Positions 32,203 through 41,969 of a stretch of DNA of 64,000 nucleotides are shown here, piece after piece. The position numbers were made by a program, and so were the translations under genes. The notes under the pieces were generated by a model that was not told where the DNA came from, did no database searches, and saw only the letters and a program-made list of their open reading frames with translations. Origin of the DNA: Gibbula magus (Eukaryota; Mollusca; Gastropoda; Trochida; Trochidae); contig OW388300.1 in the NCBI GenBank assembly GCA_936450465.1, positions 49,837,378 through 49,901,377 on the forward strand, in the 5' to 3' direction. Each line of letters begins with the position of its first letter. The stretch's first letter is position 1.

Positions 32203-35200
32203 GTGTACTTAGTGTTCATTAGGTTTCCGTAGTGTACTAAGTATTCATTAGGTTTCCGTAGTGTACTTAGTGTTCATTGGATTTCCGTAGTGTACTTAGT
32301 GTTCATTGGTTTTCCGTGGTGTACTTAGTGTTCATTGGTTTTCCGTACTGTACTAAGTGTTCATTAGGTTTCCGTAGTGTACTTAGTGTCCATTGGTTGT
32401 CCGTACTGTACTAAGTGTTCATTAGGTTTCCGTGGTGTACTTAGTGTTCATTGGTTTTCCGTACTGTACTAAGTGTTCATTAGGTTTCCGTAGTGTACTT
32501 AATGTTCATTAGGTTTCCGTAGTGTACTTAGTGTTCATTGGTTGTCCGTACTGTACTTAGTATCCAGTAGGTTTCCGTAGTGTACTTAATGTTCATTAGG
32601 TTTCCGTAGTGTACTTAGTGTTCATTGGTTGTCCGTACTGTACTTAGTATCCAGTAGGTTTCCGTAGTGTACTTAATGTTCATTAGGTTTCCGTAGTGTA
32701 CTTAGTGTTCATTAGGTTTCCTTAGTGTTCATTGGTTGTCCGTACTGTACTTAGTATCCAGTAGGTTTCCGTAGTGTACTTAATGTTCATTAGGTTTCCG
32801 TAGTGTACTTAGTGTTCATTGGTTGTCCGTACTGTACTTAGTATCCAGTAGGTTTCCGTAGTGTACTTAATGTTCATTAGGTTTCCGTAGTGTACTTAGT
32901 GTTCATTAGGTTTCCTTAGTGTACTTAGTGTTCATTAGGTTTCCTTAGTGTTCATTGGTTGTCCGTACTGTACTTAGTATCCAGTAGGTTTCCGTAGTGT
33001 ACTTAATGTTCATTAGGTTTCCGTAGTGTACTTAATGTTCATTAGGTTTCCGTAGTGTACTTAGTGTTCATTAGGTTTCCTTAGTGTTCATTGGTTGTCC
33101 GTACTGTACTTAGTATCCAGTAGGTTTCCGTAGTGTACTTAATGTTCATTAGGTTTCCGTAGTGTACTTAGTGTTCATTGGTTGTCCGTACTGTACTTAG
33201 TATCCAGTAGGTTTCCGTAGTGTACTTAATGTTCATTAGGTTTCCGTAGTGTACTTAGTGTTCATTGGTTGTCCGTACTGTACTTAGTATCCAGTAGGTT
33301 TCCGTAGTGTACTTAATGTTCATTAGGTTTCCGTAGTGTATTTAGTGTTCATTGGTTGTCCGTACTGTACTTAGTGTTCATTAGGTTTCCGTAGTGTACT
33401 TAATGTTCATCAGGTTTCCGTAGTGTATTTAGTGTTCATTAGGTTTCCGTAGTGTACTTAGAGTTCATTAGGTTTCCGTAGTGTACTAAGTGTTCATCAG
33501 GTTTCCATAGTGTACTTAGTGATCATTAGGTTTCCGCAGTGTACTTAGTATTCATCAGTTTTCCGTAGTGTACTTGATATTCATAAGTTTCCGTAGTGTT
33601 TTTAGTATTCATTAGGTTTCCGCAGTGTTCATGATATTCATAAGTTTCCGTAGTGTTTTTAGTATTCATTTGGTTTCCGCAGTGTACTGCATGTTCATCA
33701 GGTTTCCGTAGAGTACTTAGTGTTCATCAGGTTTCCGTAGTGTACTAAGTGTTCATCAGGTTTCCGTAGTGTTCTTTGTGTTCATTATGTATCCGAAGTG
33801 TACAAAGTGTTCATTAGGTGTCCGTAGTGTACTTAGTGTTCATCAGGTTTCTGTAGTGTACTTAGTGTTCATCAGGTTTCTGTAGTGTACTTAGTGTTCA
33901 TCAGGTTTCCGTAGTGTACTTAGTGTTCATTTGGTTTCCGTAGTGTACTTAGTGTTCATCAGGCTTCCGTAGTGTACTTAGTGTTCATCAGGTTTCCATA
34001 GTGTACTTTGTGTTCATTAGGTTTCCGTAGTGATCTTAGTGTTTGTTACGTTTCCGTAGTGTACTAAGTATTCATCAGGCTTCCGTAGTGTACTTAGTGT
34101 TAATCAGGTTTCCATAGTGTACTTAGTGTTCATCAGGTTTCCGTAGTGTACTAAGTATTCATCAGGTTTCCGTAGTGTACTTAGTGTTCTTTCGGTTTAC
34201 GTAGTGTTCTTAGTGGTCATTAGGTTTCCGTAGTGTACTTAGTCTTCATTAGGTTCGGTAGTGTACTTAGTGTTCATTAGTTTTCCGTAGTGTACTTAGT
34301 GTTCATTAGTTTACCATAGTGTACTTAGTGTTCATCAGGTTTCGGTAGTGTACTTAGTGTTCATCAGGTTTCCGTAGTGTACTTAGTGTTCATTAGGTTT
34401 CCGTAGTGTACTTAGTGTTCATCAGATTTCCGTAGTGTACTTAGTGTTTATCAGGTTTCCGTAGTGTTTTTAGTATTCATTAGGTTTCCGTAGTGTACTT
34501 AGTGTTCATTAGGTGTCCGTAGTGTACTTAGTTTTCATTAGGTTTCCGTAGTGTACTTACTGTTCATCAGGTTTCCGTAGTGTACTTAGTGTTCATCAGG
34601 TTTCCGTAGTGTTTTTAGTATTCATTAGGTTTCCGTAGTGTACTTACTGTTCATCGGGTTTCCGTAGTGTACTTAATGTTCATTAGTTTACCATAGTGTA
34701 CTTAGTGTTCATCAGGTTTCGGTAGTGTACTTAGTGTTCATCAGGTTTCCGTAGTGTACTTAGTGTTCATTAGGTTTCCGTAGTGTACTTAGTGTTCATC
34801 AGATTTCCGTAGTGTACTTAGTGTTTATCAGGTTTCCGTAGTGTTTTTAGTATTCATTAGGTTTCCGTAGTGTACTTAGTGTTCATTAGGTGTCCGTAGT
34901 GTACTTAGTTTTCATTAGGTTTCCGTAGTGTACTTACTGTTCATCAGGTTTCCGTAGTGTACTTAGTGTTCATCAGGTTTCCGTAGTGTTTTTAGTATTC
35001 ATTAGGTTTCCGTAGTGTACTTACTGTTCATCGGGTTTCCGTAGTGTACTTAGTGATCATTATGTTTCCGCAGTGTACTTAGTATTCATCAGGTTACCGT
35101 AGTGTACTTGTTATTCATAAGTTTCCGTAGTGTTTTTAGTATTCATTAGGTTTCCGCAGTGTACTTGATATTCATATGTTTCCGTAGTGTTTTTAGTATT

Positions 35201-35463
35201 CATTAGGTTTCCGCAGTGTACTGAATGTTCATCAGGTTTTCGTAGAGTACTTAGTGCTCATCAGGTTTCCGTAGTGTACTTAGTGTTCATCAGGTTTCCG
35301 TAGTGTACTTAATATTCATTAGTTTCCGTAGTGTTTTTATTATTCATTAGGTTTCCGCAGTGTACTGAATGTTCATCAGGTTTCCGTAGTGTACTTAGTG
35401 TTAATCAGGTTTCCGTAGAGTACTTCGTGTTCATCAGGTTTCCGTAGTGTACTAGTGTTCATT
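32203..35463. repeat. 29-bp minisatellite, about 112 copies, with higher-order units
   Basis: The unit is gtgtacttagtgttcatta followed by ggtttccgta, 29 bases. The array is continuous for 3.26 kb. Between about 32.5 and 33.4 kb three variant units alternate as an 87-base trimer (markers gtccgtactgtac, tatccagtag, cttaatgttc). From 34304 a block of 13 units (377 bases) is followed by a near-identical copy from 34681. Variants with tttttagtattc appear only in the right half. No gene lies inside. Confidence 0.95.
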
Positions 35464-35465
35464 AA

Positions 35466-36640
35466 AAACAAGTATTGGAAATAACTCACAAGTTTTCCAT
35501 ACTGCTGTACAGATCTCAGGGTGTATGGTAGAACATGGAATGTACATAGACCTATATACTGGGGGATGGGAAGCAATAATCATTTATCCTCAGGACGCAA
35601 TGCATACATTCATGGCTAGTAAATGAACATAGAGCCCTTGATAAGTATATAATGAATGTTTAAATGGTCAATCATGCCAAATTGGTCACACTGAGATGCA
35701 AATGACCGCTACAAACATGCTCACTGACATGCAGTGTAAGTAACAACTATTTTAGGACAATAACATGTCAGATGTGTATAGATTAAATGAGAAATGGGTA
35801 TACCAAAATACCAACACATTTGTATCTCTGTAAATGTGATTAATTGACAGCTGTTTAATATTGACAAGGGTAAAATGATAATGTTAGTGATTTGAAAAAG
35901 GCAAATCATCATGTCTTTTGTTAGAGGACAGAGATTGTAGAATAACTATATACATAAGTCTTCACCCGAACATGGTTATAAGAACTGAGAGAGCGACACT
36001 GAAAACTCAGTGGTCATTTCCTTTATTACATAATGCGTTCTTATATTCAGAAATGTAATACAATGGGCCGATTAATGTAAATTCTTGAAATGCCCTACAC
36101 TGTATTTGCTGGAACGATGAATAACATTTTCTGAAATGTCATTTGATAATGGTTTTACATAATTTCAGACAGTAATACTAGAATTGAATTTATTCTAATC
36201 CTTCAATTAACATACATACACCGTTTGAGGTACATATCCGATATTAGATGTGTTTAATGAAATGTGTTTAATGAAACTTGAAAGATGTCATTATGGTTGA
36301 AAAAGTATCTGAAATATTGTAGTTAGGATATCCTACACGGCAATCAGTTTACGTTATGCAGCAATTGTTTTTTACATAAGAGAGAGAGACATTGTTAACT
36401 AGTCATAAAGGTCAAACACGCTCTTGTTACCATGGAAAGAAGTGACCCTGGTGTAAAATAAAGGTCATTTAACTACACGTAACTACATAAAATTGGAAGA
36501 CGTCCAGTATAGTGAGTTTGCCCTGCAGAAAATGTGATTGATTCATCTGTTTTCACGCTCAGAGATTATATGTGACAGTTGTTTTCAACAGTAAAATACA
36601 AAAAGAATATTAATCTTCACACATTTTATTTGCCCCGTTT
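35466..36640. other. Intergenic; downstream flank of the PC4/BIR cassette
   Basis: AT-rich without clear features. A TTTATT near 36626 reads AATAAA on the minus strand, about 70 bases past the end of the cassette, a plausible polyadenylation signal for its last ORF. Confidence 0.4.
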
Positions 36641-36645
36641 CAATG

Positions 36646-36683
36646 AGAAGACTTAAGGCTAGGAACACTCCCTAAGTCTTCTT
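36646..36683. repeat. Inverted repeat at the cassette's 3' end
   Basis: agaagactta (about 36645) and taagtcttct (about 36674) form a 10-bp stem around an 18-20-base loop, just downstream of the last minus-strand ORF. It may be a terminator-like hairpin or part of the element's end. Confidence 0.5.
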
Positions 36684-36801
36684 TACAACCACGAATGTCT
36701 ATTGAGCTACTTCTTCTTCTTCTTCTTCATCATCATCCTCATTACCGTCTTCATCAGACATCATGTCATCATCATCTTCGATCAAGTCTTCTACCCAAGA
36801 T

Positions 36802-37401
36802 TTATATTTGTACAGTTTGGAAAACACACTGTGATATATCATTAGTGTCTTGCGCCTCCTTCAATATTCCTTGTGTCATTGGCCCCCATTGCAAATGATA
36901 CAGATGGGTAAAAAATCTCGCATACATTTCTTTAAAAGCTCTCCATTTTAACTTCTTCAGTTTGTCATCTATCATTTCTTCAGACAGAACTCTTTTCAAA
37001 TAAAGTTGTCTCTTTTCATCCAAAAAGTCGTTATTGATCTCGCATGCACGTTTATACATTTGTATTATACCTTGCTTTTCGAGATTAGCTTGTTGATTTT
37101 GTTTCTGGATACCCTTGGTAAAAGTGTCAATGTCTTCAACACCTTCATTTTCATCATCCTTTTCCACTTCTGGGCATTGCTTATCGTGGAGATGTTTCTG
37201 TAAACAAATACTATTTAGAAACACCTGTCCACAATAACAACAGCTTTCTAGAGATTTTTTTGGGGGAAAGGCGTCATCAAACTTTCGTTTCGTTGGCTCA
37301 TTGGCAAATCCTGGAGGTGGAATATGTCTTGAAACACACTGGACAGGAGTACATTTTGACAGCTCAGTGTTTGATATCCAACTAAATAGAAGTTCCTTCA
37401 T
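36802..37401 (-). CDS. C2HC zinc-finger protein of the PC4/BIR cassette
   Basis: The 199-residue frame starts MKELLFSWISN. Residues 54-76 form a zinc-finger-like motif (CCYCGQVF, then H70 and C76: C-x2-C-x12-H-x5-C). The middle is charged and helical (QGIIQMYKRACEINNDF). The frame stops at 36802, but a different frame stays open directly after it, from about 36820 to a TAG at 36699, and encodes a run of Asp and Glu typical of an acidic tail, so a one-base shift near 36820 has probably cut the protein short. It follows the 37430-37804 ORF by 28 bases on the same strand. Function unknown; nucleic-acid binding is inference. Confidence 0.6.
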   Translation of the reverse strand: MKELLFSWISNTELSKCTPVQCVSRHIPPPGFANEPTKRKFDDAFPPKKSLESCCYCGQVFLNSICLQKHLHDKQCPEVEKDDENEGVEDIDTFTKGIQKQNQQANLEKQGIIQMYKRACEINNDFLDEKRQLYLKRVLSEEMIDDKLKKLKWRAFKEMYARFFTHLYHLQWGPMTQGILKEAQDTNDISQCVFQTVQI

Positions 37402-37429
37402 TGGGGCATTTTATATCACTTGTAAATGG

Positions 37430-37804
37430 TTAAAAACTTCTTTTCAATCGTTTCCTTGGACCTCCTCTCACTTTGATTTCCTTTAACTGTTTTAAATTTG
37501 CCTGTACTCTTTTTTCCTGAGCTTGGGCTTGCTCAACGACTTGTTGGGTTGGAAAGACAAAGGTAATTTTGGGTTGCTCACAATAAGGCATGGCCAGTGC
37601 TTGTTCTTTTCGCTTCCTTTCTTCCAAAATTTTAGACCATTCCGGATCGTAAAGCTCCAGTGTTCTGTCAACTGACATGATGCCGTGCCGTTCACATTTA
37701 CCCTGGACTTGCAACATATAATAGCAAGTCCATTTCTCGGTGTCTTGCACAAATAGTTTATACTGACTCATGTTGATGCGTCCTTCCTGAGTGTTCTGAA
37801 GCAA
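37430..37804 (-). CDS. Small basic protein of the PC4/BIR cassette, function unknown
   Basis: 124 residues from the ATG at 37804; an internal ATG twelve codons on (MSQYKLFVQ) may be the real start. The N-terminal half has paired cysteines and aromatic residues (KWTCYYMLQVQGKC); the C-terminal half is a long charged helix (EQAQAQEKRVQANLKQLKE) ending in a basic patch (GGPRKRLKRSF) that resembles a nuclear-localisation or nucleic-acid-binding tail. I recognise no family. Tight spacing to the next ORF and shared strand argue it belongs to the same element. Confidence 0.5.
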   Translation of the reverse strand: MLQNTQEGRINMSQYKLFVQDTEKWTCYYMLQVQGKCERHGIMSVDRTLELYDPEWSKILEERKRKEQALAMPYCEQPKITFVFPTQQVVEQAQAQEKRVQANLKQLKEIKVRGGPRKRLKRSF

Positions 37805-37843
37805 ATAAGTTAAGCATGATGTTGGTCTTTTATATAAGTTCTG

Positions 37844-38045
37844 TCAACCTATATTGAATTCAGTTCCCATATCAGTCTGATAAATACCAAGTATACGATA
37901 TTGTGTTTTTCTGTCAAGGCTTTTACCACCTTTGGTAGACTTGAGTGGATAGACCCAAAGATAGCGGGGAAATGGGTCTGGCATAACTACCCGCATGTTT
38001 TGGATCATAATAAATATCATGTAAGTAGTCTTCCCAAGGTGCCAT
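37844..38045 (-). pseudogene. Maverick/adintovirus-type integrase remnant
   Basis: The start at 38045 reads MAPWEDYLHDIYYDPKHAGS, matching the characteristic N-terminal segment of the integrases carried by Maverick/Polinton elements, adintoviruses and their genomic relatives. It stops at 37923, but another frame overlapping it reads YLWVYPLKSTKGG and then QTDMGTEF, blocks of the catalytic core including its second Asp. The roughly 100 residues normally between the N-terminus and these blocks are missing, and the C-terminal half including the catalytic Glu is absent. It is therefore an internally deleted, frameshifted relic; no reconstruction is offered. Confidence 0.65.
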
Positions 38046-38159
38046 GATGGGTAAATGGGCCTATCCTATTGATTTCACTCTATTTATATATCTACAAAAA
38101 GAGGACCAACACAAGGAAAATACATACAGTATGTTTATTACAATATCATGATATACCAA

Positions 38160-38582
38160 TCACACTGTTGAACCAAGGTAACATGTTTTGCCAGCAGTAT
38201 CACTCTTTTGGTTAGGTTGTCCTACCATATACAAATAGTCACAGTCTGGGCACCACCTCTTATGTTCAAGACAAGGGTCATCAGTAGAGGTCCAGTCCTT
38301 GAGACGAATACCACATTTAAAACAAATACACGAGTCACCACGGCTCAGTCCTGCATGAGCCAAATCTCTAGGATTTTGTTTCATGTGCAAAGGCCAGCCC
38401 TTGAAAGAATCAAGTCGCTTCTCAAATGAAGTGTAACCAGGCCTAGTTTGTAATAAACCACTGCAATCAGCAACAACAATCTCATATCCATAGGAATCCA
38501 TGCTATAAGAGAGATTGTCAAAACACGTCTTTACAGTTCGAAGTCTAGAACTAGACTGAACTTCACCAGTTGATATAGTCAC
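38160..38582 (-). CDS. BIR-domain protein (inhibitor-of-apoptosis type)
   Basis: 140 residues as listed from a first ATG-like position at 38582 (GTG in the DNA; the frame is open further upstream, so the true start is uncertain). Residues 47-120 form one BIR domain: FEKRLDSFKGWP, LAHAGLSRGD, then the zinc ligands Cys87, Cys90, His107 and Cys114 with the exact C-x2-C-x16-H-x6-C spacing and the DDP-x3-H signature. BIR proteins bind caspases or other apoptosis regulators. No RING finger follows and the frame ends 26 residues after the domain, unlike most cellular IAPs but like several viral ones. All ligands are intact. Confidence 0.82.
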   Translation of the reverse strand: MTISTGEVQSSSRLRTVKTCFDNLSYSMDSYGYEIVVADCSGLLQTRPGYTSFEKRLDSFKGWPLHMKQNPRDLAHAGLSRGDSCICFKCGIRLKDWTSTDDPCLEHKRWCPDCDYLYMVGQPNQKSDTAGKTCYLGSTV

Positions 38583-38642
38583 TAGGATTACATTTCGAAC
38601 ATTGCAAATGCTCCATTAGACCTTGATGAAAATGTTCATCAT

Positions 38643-39347
38643 CTACACCAAGATCATCATCGTCAACACTATTATCATTATTACCATCATCAGCAAATTG
38701 TGGTAAATCGGGGTACATTGGCGGCGATTCATCTGATGTATTGAAAGATGTTGCAAACTCATATTGTGGTCTTCCATCAGCTGTGTTCTTTCTTCTTTCT
38801 TCATTTTCTTTACCTCAGATGTAGTGTCTTCTCCACAATGGTTTCGTTTCAGATGAACATTTGAACACATGTCCAAGGATACAAAGGGTACAAAGTCTGG
38901 TATCACATCACAACAGTCTCTCAATTTCTTCCACTGATCTTGGGATAGTAGAATACCTTTTGAGGAAGGTACTAGTTTATCATGATTAAACTCCCAGTGT
39001 CTGAGATCCACACCATGATCTTCCACAGTGGCATAGACACTGGTTCCAACATGTGTATAGAAACTTGTCTTACCATACTCCTCTAAGAACTTGAACACTC
39101 CTGGTAGTTCTGACCAGTGTTTCAGGGTCAACATAATCCCTCGTTTGGTAGGATAGCTCTTGCCATTAGGGAAAGCATCATACTTCCGGATATGTATACT
39201 TAACATTCCATTCCAAGTCTGAGCAGTCACATACACATCTCCACCCAAGTCCAAATGACAACAAGGATCCTGCAGCTCTGTCAACTGCTTATCTGCCATA
39301 GTGCCTAGTCCATATCTCTCCATAGGGTCCTGGGGTAATTTTGCCAT
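38643..39347 (-). CDS. Protein with two tandem PC4-like (p15 coactivator) domains
   Basis: Start at 39347 (MAKLPQDPMERYG). Residues 31-83 (GGDVYVTAQTWNGMLSIHIR, then GIMLTLKHWSEL) match the four-strand plus helix pattern of the PC4 single-strand DNA-binding domain; residues 96-148 (TSVYATVEDHGVDLRHWEF, GILLSQDQWKKL) repeat it with a weaker core. PC4 domains bind single-stranded DNA and act in transcription or replication. The last 45 residues look out of frame: from about 38800 another frame gives a cleaner acidic, Asp-rich sequence that runs to a TGA near 38576. A frameshift there is likely. It is the first ORF of the cassette, 60 bases before the BIR frame. Confidence 0.75.
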   Translation of the reverse strand: MAKLPQDPMERYGLGTMADKQLTELQDPCCHLDLGGDVYVTAQTWNGMLSIHIRKYDAFPNGKSYPTKRGIMLTLKHWSELPGVFKFLEEYGKTSFYTHVGTSVYATVEDHGVDLRHWEFNHDKLVPSSKGILLSQDQWKKLRDCCDVIPDFVPFVSLDMCSNVHLKRNHCGEDTTSEVKKMKKEERTQLMEDHNMSLQHLSIHQMNRRQCTPIYHNLLMMVIMIIVLTMMILV

Positions 39348-39494
39348 TTTCTATCTTCGAGGTAAACAGCACTGAGCACCAATAGCGTCAAGAACATAAG
39401 AACACTTCTCAAGATCCAACTGAGAATGATTTTTTTCATGGAACAAAGGGGCCTTTTATCATACCTCAAGGTGAAAGAAAATAGGTCAACTAAA

Positions 39495-39612
39495 GGCGGG
39501 AAAAAATGAGGTCAAAGTCAGTTACCGTATTTCAGTATCTATAGGGAATAAATGAGGTCAACTGACCTAGAAAACTGTTAAAATGGGCGGGGAAAAATAG
39601 ATGAGGTAAACA
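39495..39612 (-). promoter_or_regulatory. Repeated AGGTCA/GC-box-like motifs upstream of the cassette
   Basis: Three copies of atgaggt(caa) and two of ggcggg(g)aaaaa are spaced through 115 bases. At 39555-39568 AGGTCA and TGACCT face each other with two bases between, an inverted-repeat nuclear-receptor layout. A TATA-like word (tgataaaagg on the minus strand, about 39455) lies between this cluster and the PC4 start. Promoter function is inference. Confidence 0.4.
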
Positions 39613-40494
39613 TATGTACAACAGGTGTTGTGATATGTTTTTATTTCTGTAGTTTCACTCTGCGGTTCGAATCTGCCGATTCATAGGTGCTGTCAACATT
39701 GCTGGAACAATTTTAAAAGGTAAGTTTTCGATGATTTTCGTGAGCGTCGAAATTGGCTTGAAAATTTGGAAGTACCGATATACACACTGTTTAGTCTCAT
39801 AGCTTTTGGAATAATGATCCGATTGTAACCATTTATAGCTCATTTTGTTGGGAAATCATTTAGCCTTCGTATCGTAGTTATCAACTGTGCCGTAAAAAAT
39901 GTTGATGCTAAATATAACTTTGAATGAGCATTGGGTGGTTTCGTCGTTATATAGTAATAGGGTAGGGTCTATATAGGTATATATCTTGTAATCGCTATTT
40001 TTAAGCGATACACGCCCCTGTGTTTTACAATACATATTTTACATTTAACGTAAATAAACCAAAGCATTCACAGTGCACAGTAAATGATATCCTAGACCAA
40101 ACACATGGAAAATCGGACTTGTCAATTTACGGGTATTCATTGTCAATCAACAAAGGGAAATGTTCAACCAATCAGAATCAAGGATACACCGAAGTCATGT
40201 ACAATCATCCTGGCGTAATCAATATTCGCGCTACCAACACGTTACAATTGGCTGTGCGGAAACAACATAACACACAATGATAAAAATTCATAAAAAACAT
40301 TTTTTTAAGTCTTTATAAAAACGTACATTTCGATTGTTGACATAATCACTATCGTAGCGGGAGAAGCCATTTTGAAGTCGGCACTATCTGGGTCAGATGT
40401 GCGCTACATCATCAATAGTCGTGATAGTTATAATCCGGGCAAAGAGTGTGGTGCCCGGTTACATTTGGGCAAATGACATCGATATATTATTGAA
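39613..40494. other. Intergenic, nothing recognised
   Basis: AT-rich. A small hairpin (aatcgctatttttaagcgat, about 39991) is visible. The open frames have no motif. Confidence 0.35.
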
Positions 40495-40665
40495 GCTTAT
40501 ATCCTAATGTATCAAAAGTGTTTGCCATGTTATATCCTTATGTATCACAAGTGTTTGCCATGTTATATCCTAATGTATCACAAGTGTTTGCCATGTTATA
40601 TCCTAATGTATCACAAGTGTTTGTCATGTTATAACCTAATGTATCACAAGTGTTTGCCACTAACA
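40495..40665. repeat. 33-bp minisatellite, five copies
   Basis: Unit: tgtatcacaagtgtttgcca plus tgttatatcctaa. Because 33 is a multiple of three it creates a spurious repetitive open frame. Confidence 0.92.
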
Positions 40666-40759
40666 TGGCAATGTCCCCCGCCTACATTAACGTTGAGTCA
40701 TGTAAGACACATTTTCTAAATGTGGTTCTTCTTATATTGCATTTCTGGTAAACATGTCT

Positions 40760-41555
40760 TTATGACATCAAATGTGAAGACATTGGGTGCTAAGGTTCAT
40801 GACATACCATTAACAAGAATGTTATGCACTAAAAGTTGACTGGTGTCTGCATAATTCCCTAATGACAGATGTCACAAAATTTCAAGATAATGGGTGCAAA
40901 GGGTTAATAACAAGAGGCTGAAACCCGGTCAAAGTGCCGTGGTGAAAATATGGTCAAGGTCACCCAATTCGACTGGTATCTGCATGGTCACCTATTTTAG
41001 CCTTGTAAAAAATTGAAGACATTGGGTGTAGGGTTCATGAGATATCGCGTTAACAAGAGGCTGAAAAACTATCAAAGTGCCGTGGTACGTGACCTTGTAA
41101 ATAAGGTCAAGGTCATGCAATTTGAGTGGTGTCTGCATAGTTACACATTGTAGGCTTGTACAAAAATTGAAGACACTGGGTCCATCAGGTAATGATATAT
41201 CGTGTTAACAAGAGTTCGAAAAATGGTCAATTCAAAGTGTTGTGGTGACCTTAAAAACAAGGTCAAGGTTACCAAAATCGACTGGTGTCTGCGCCTAACC
41301 CCAATAAGATACAATGCTTCATGAGATATCGCGTTAACAAGAGCCTGAAAGCCGGTCAAAGTGCCGTGGTGACCTTGAAAATAAGGTCACGGTCAAGGTC
41401 GACTGATGTCTGCATAGTCCCCCATTGTAGGCTGGTACAAACATTGAAGACACTGGATGCAACGGTTCATGAGATATCGCGTAAACAAGAAATATGACGT
41501 ATGGCCGTACGGACGCAGCTGAATACATAGTCCCCATTGCGGCGGGGGACAAAAA
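40760..41555. repeat. About five units of a 140-155-bp repeat with AAGGTCA motifs
   Basis: Recurrent words are gaagacattgggtg, ttcatgagatatcgcgttaa, caagaggctgaaa, aagtgccgtggtgacctt and aaggtcaaggtcac. The last unit ends with a ccgtacggacgcagctga tail. It is distinct from the 3.8-kb array but again carries tandem TGACCTT half sites. Confidence 0.8.
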
Positions 41556-41965
41556 CATATTTTTTTTATCAATGATGTATAATAAACAGTTCTACGATAA
41601 AAAAAACAAATGAAGTTAAATTCACTTTTCATTGACATCACATTAGTAAACATACGTATACTGAACAGCAAAAGTCCACAGTGACAATTTCGTAATTACT
41701 GATAACGCTGTATTGAGCAAATTTATAATGTCAGAGCATTCACATTTTGTTGACATGATGTTAATAACGTGTGGAACAAGATGCAGATATAACGAACAGT
41801 CAGTACTGGTGTAGAACTTCTGCAGAGCATCATCTTCTGCCATAGTCATTCTCTGGGAAAACAGCCACATTCCTGTTTAGATGGTGAAGAACCCGATGAG
41901 CTTTTAAATGCAATTGGAACGTGTGCAACCACTCTCATGAAATTGTTTGATGCAAAAACCCTGCT
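41556..41965. other. Intergenic, nothing recognised
   Basis: Sequence with short open frames on the minus strand that overlap the preceding repeat; no motif. Confidence 0.3.
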
Positions 41966-41969
41966 TTGC

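Noticed and set aside
32203..35463. Possible CRISPR array
   Set aside because: Units are directly adjacent with no unique spacers; this is a eukaryotic minisatellite.
39350..39440. Short minus-strand frame beginning with a hydrophobic segment upstream of the PC4 ORF
   Set aside because: It overlaps the PC4 start in another frame, is only about 44 codons long and has no support; it is probably leader sequence.
39655..39680. B-box-like ggttcgaatct, possible tRNA
   Set aside because: No A box at the right distance and no cloverleaf.
40507..40719. Open frame with a repeated MYHKCLPCYIL pattern
   Set aside because: The 33-bp repeat is a multiple of three, so any frame without a stop repeats; no start context or flanking exon.
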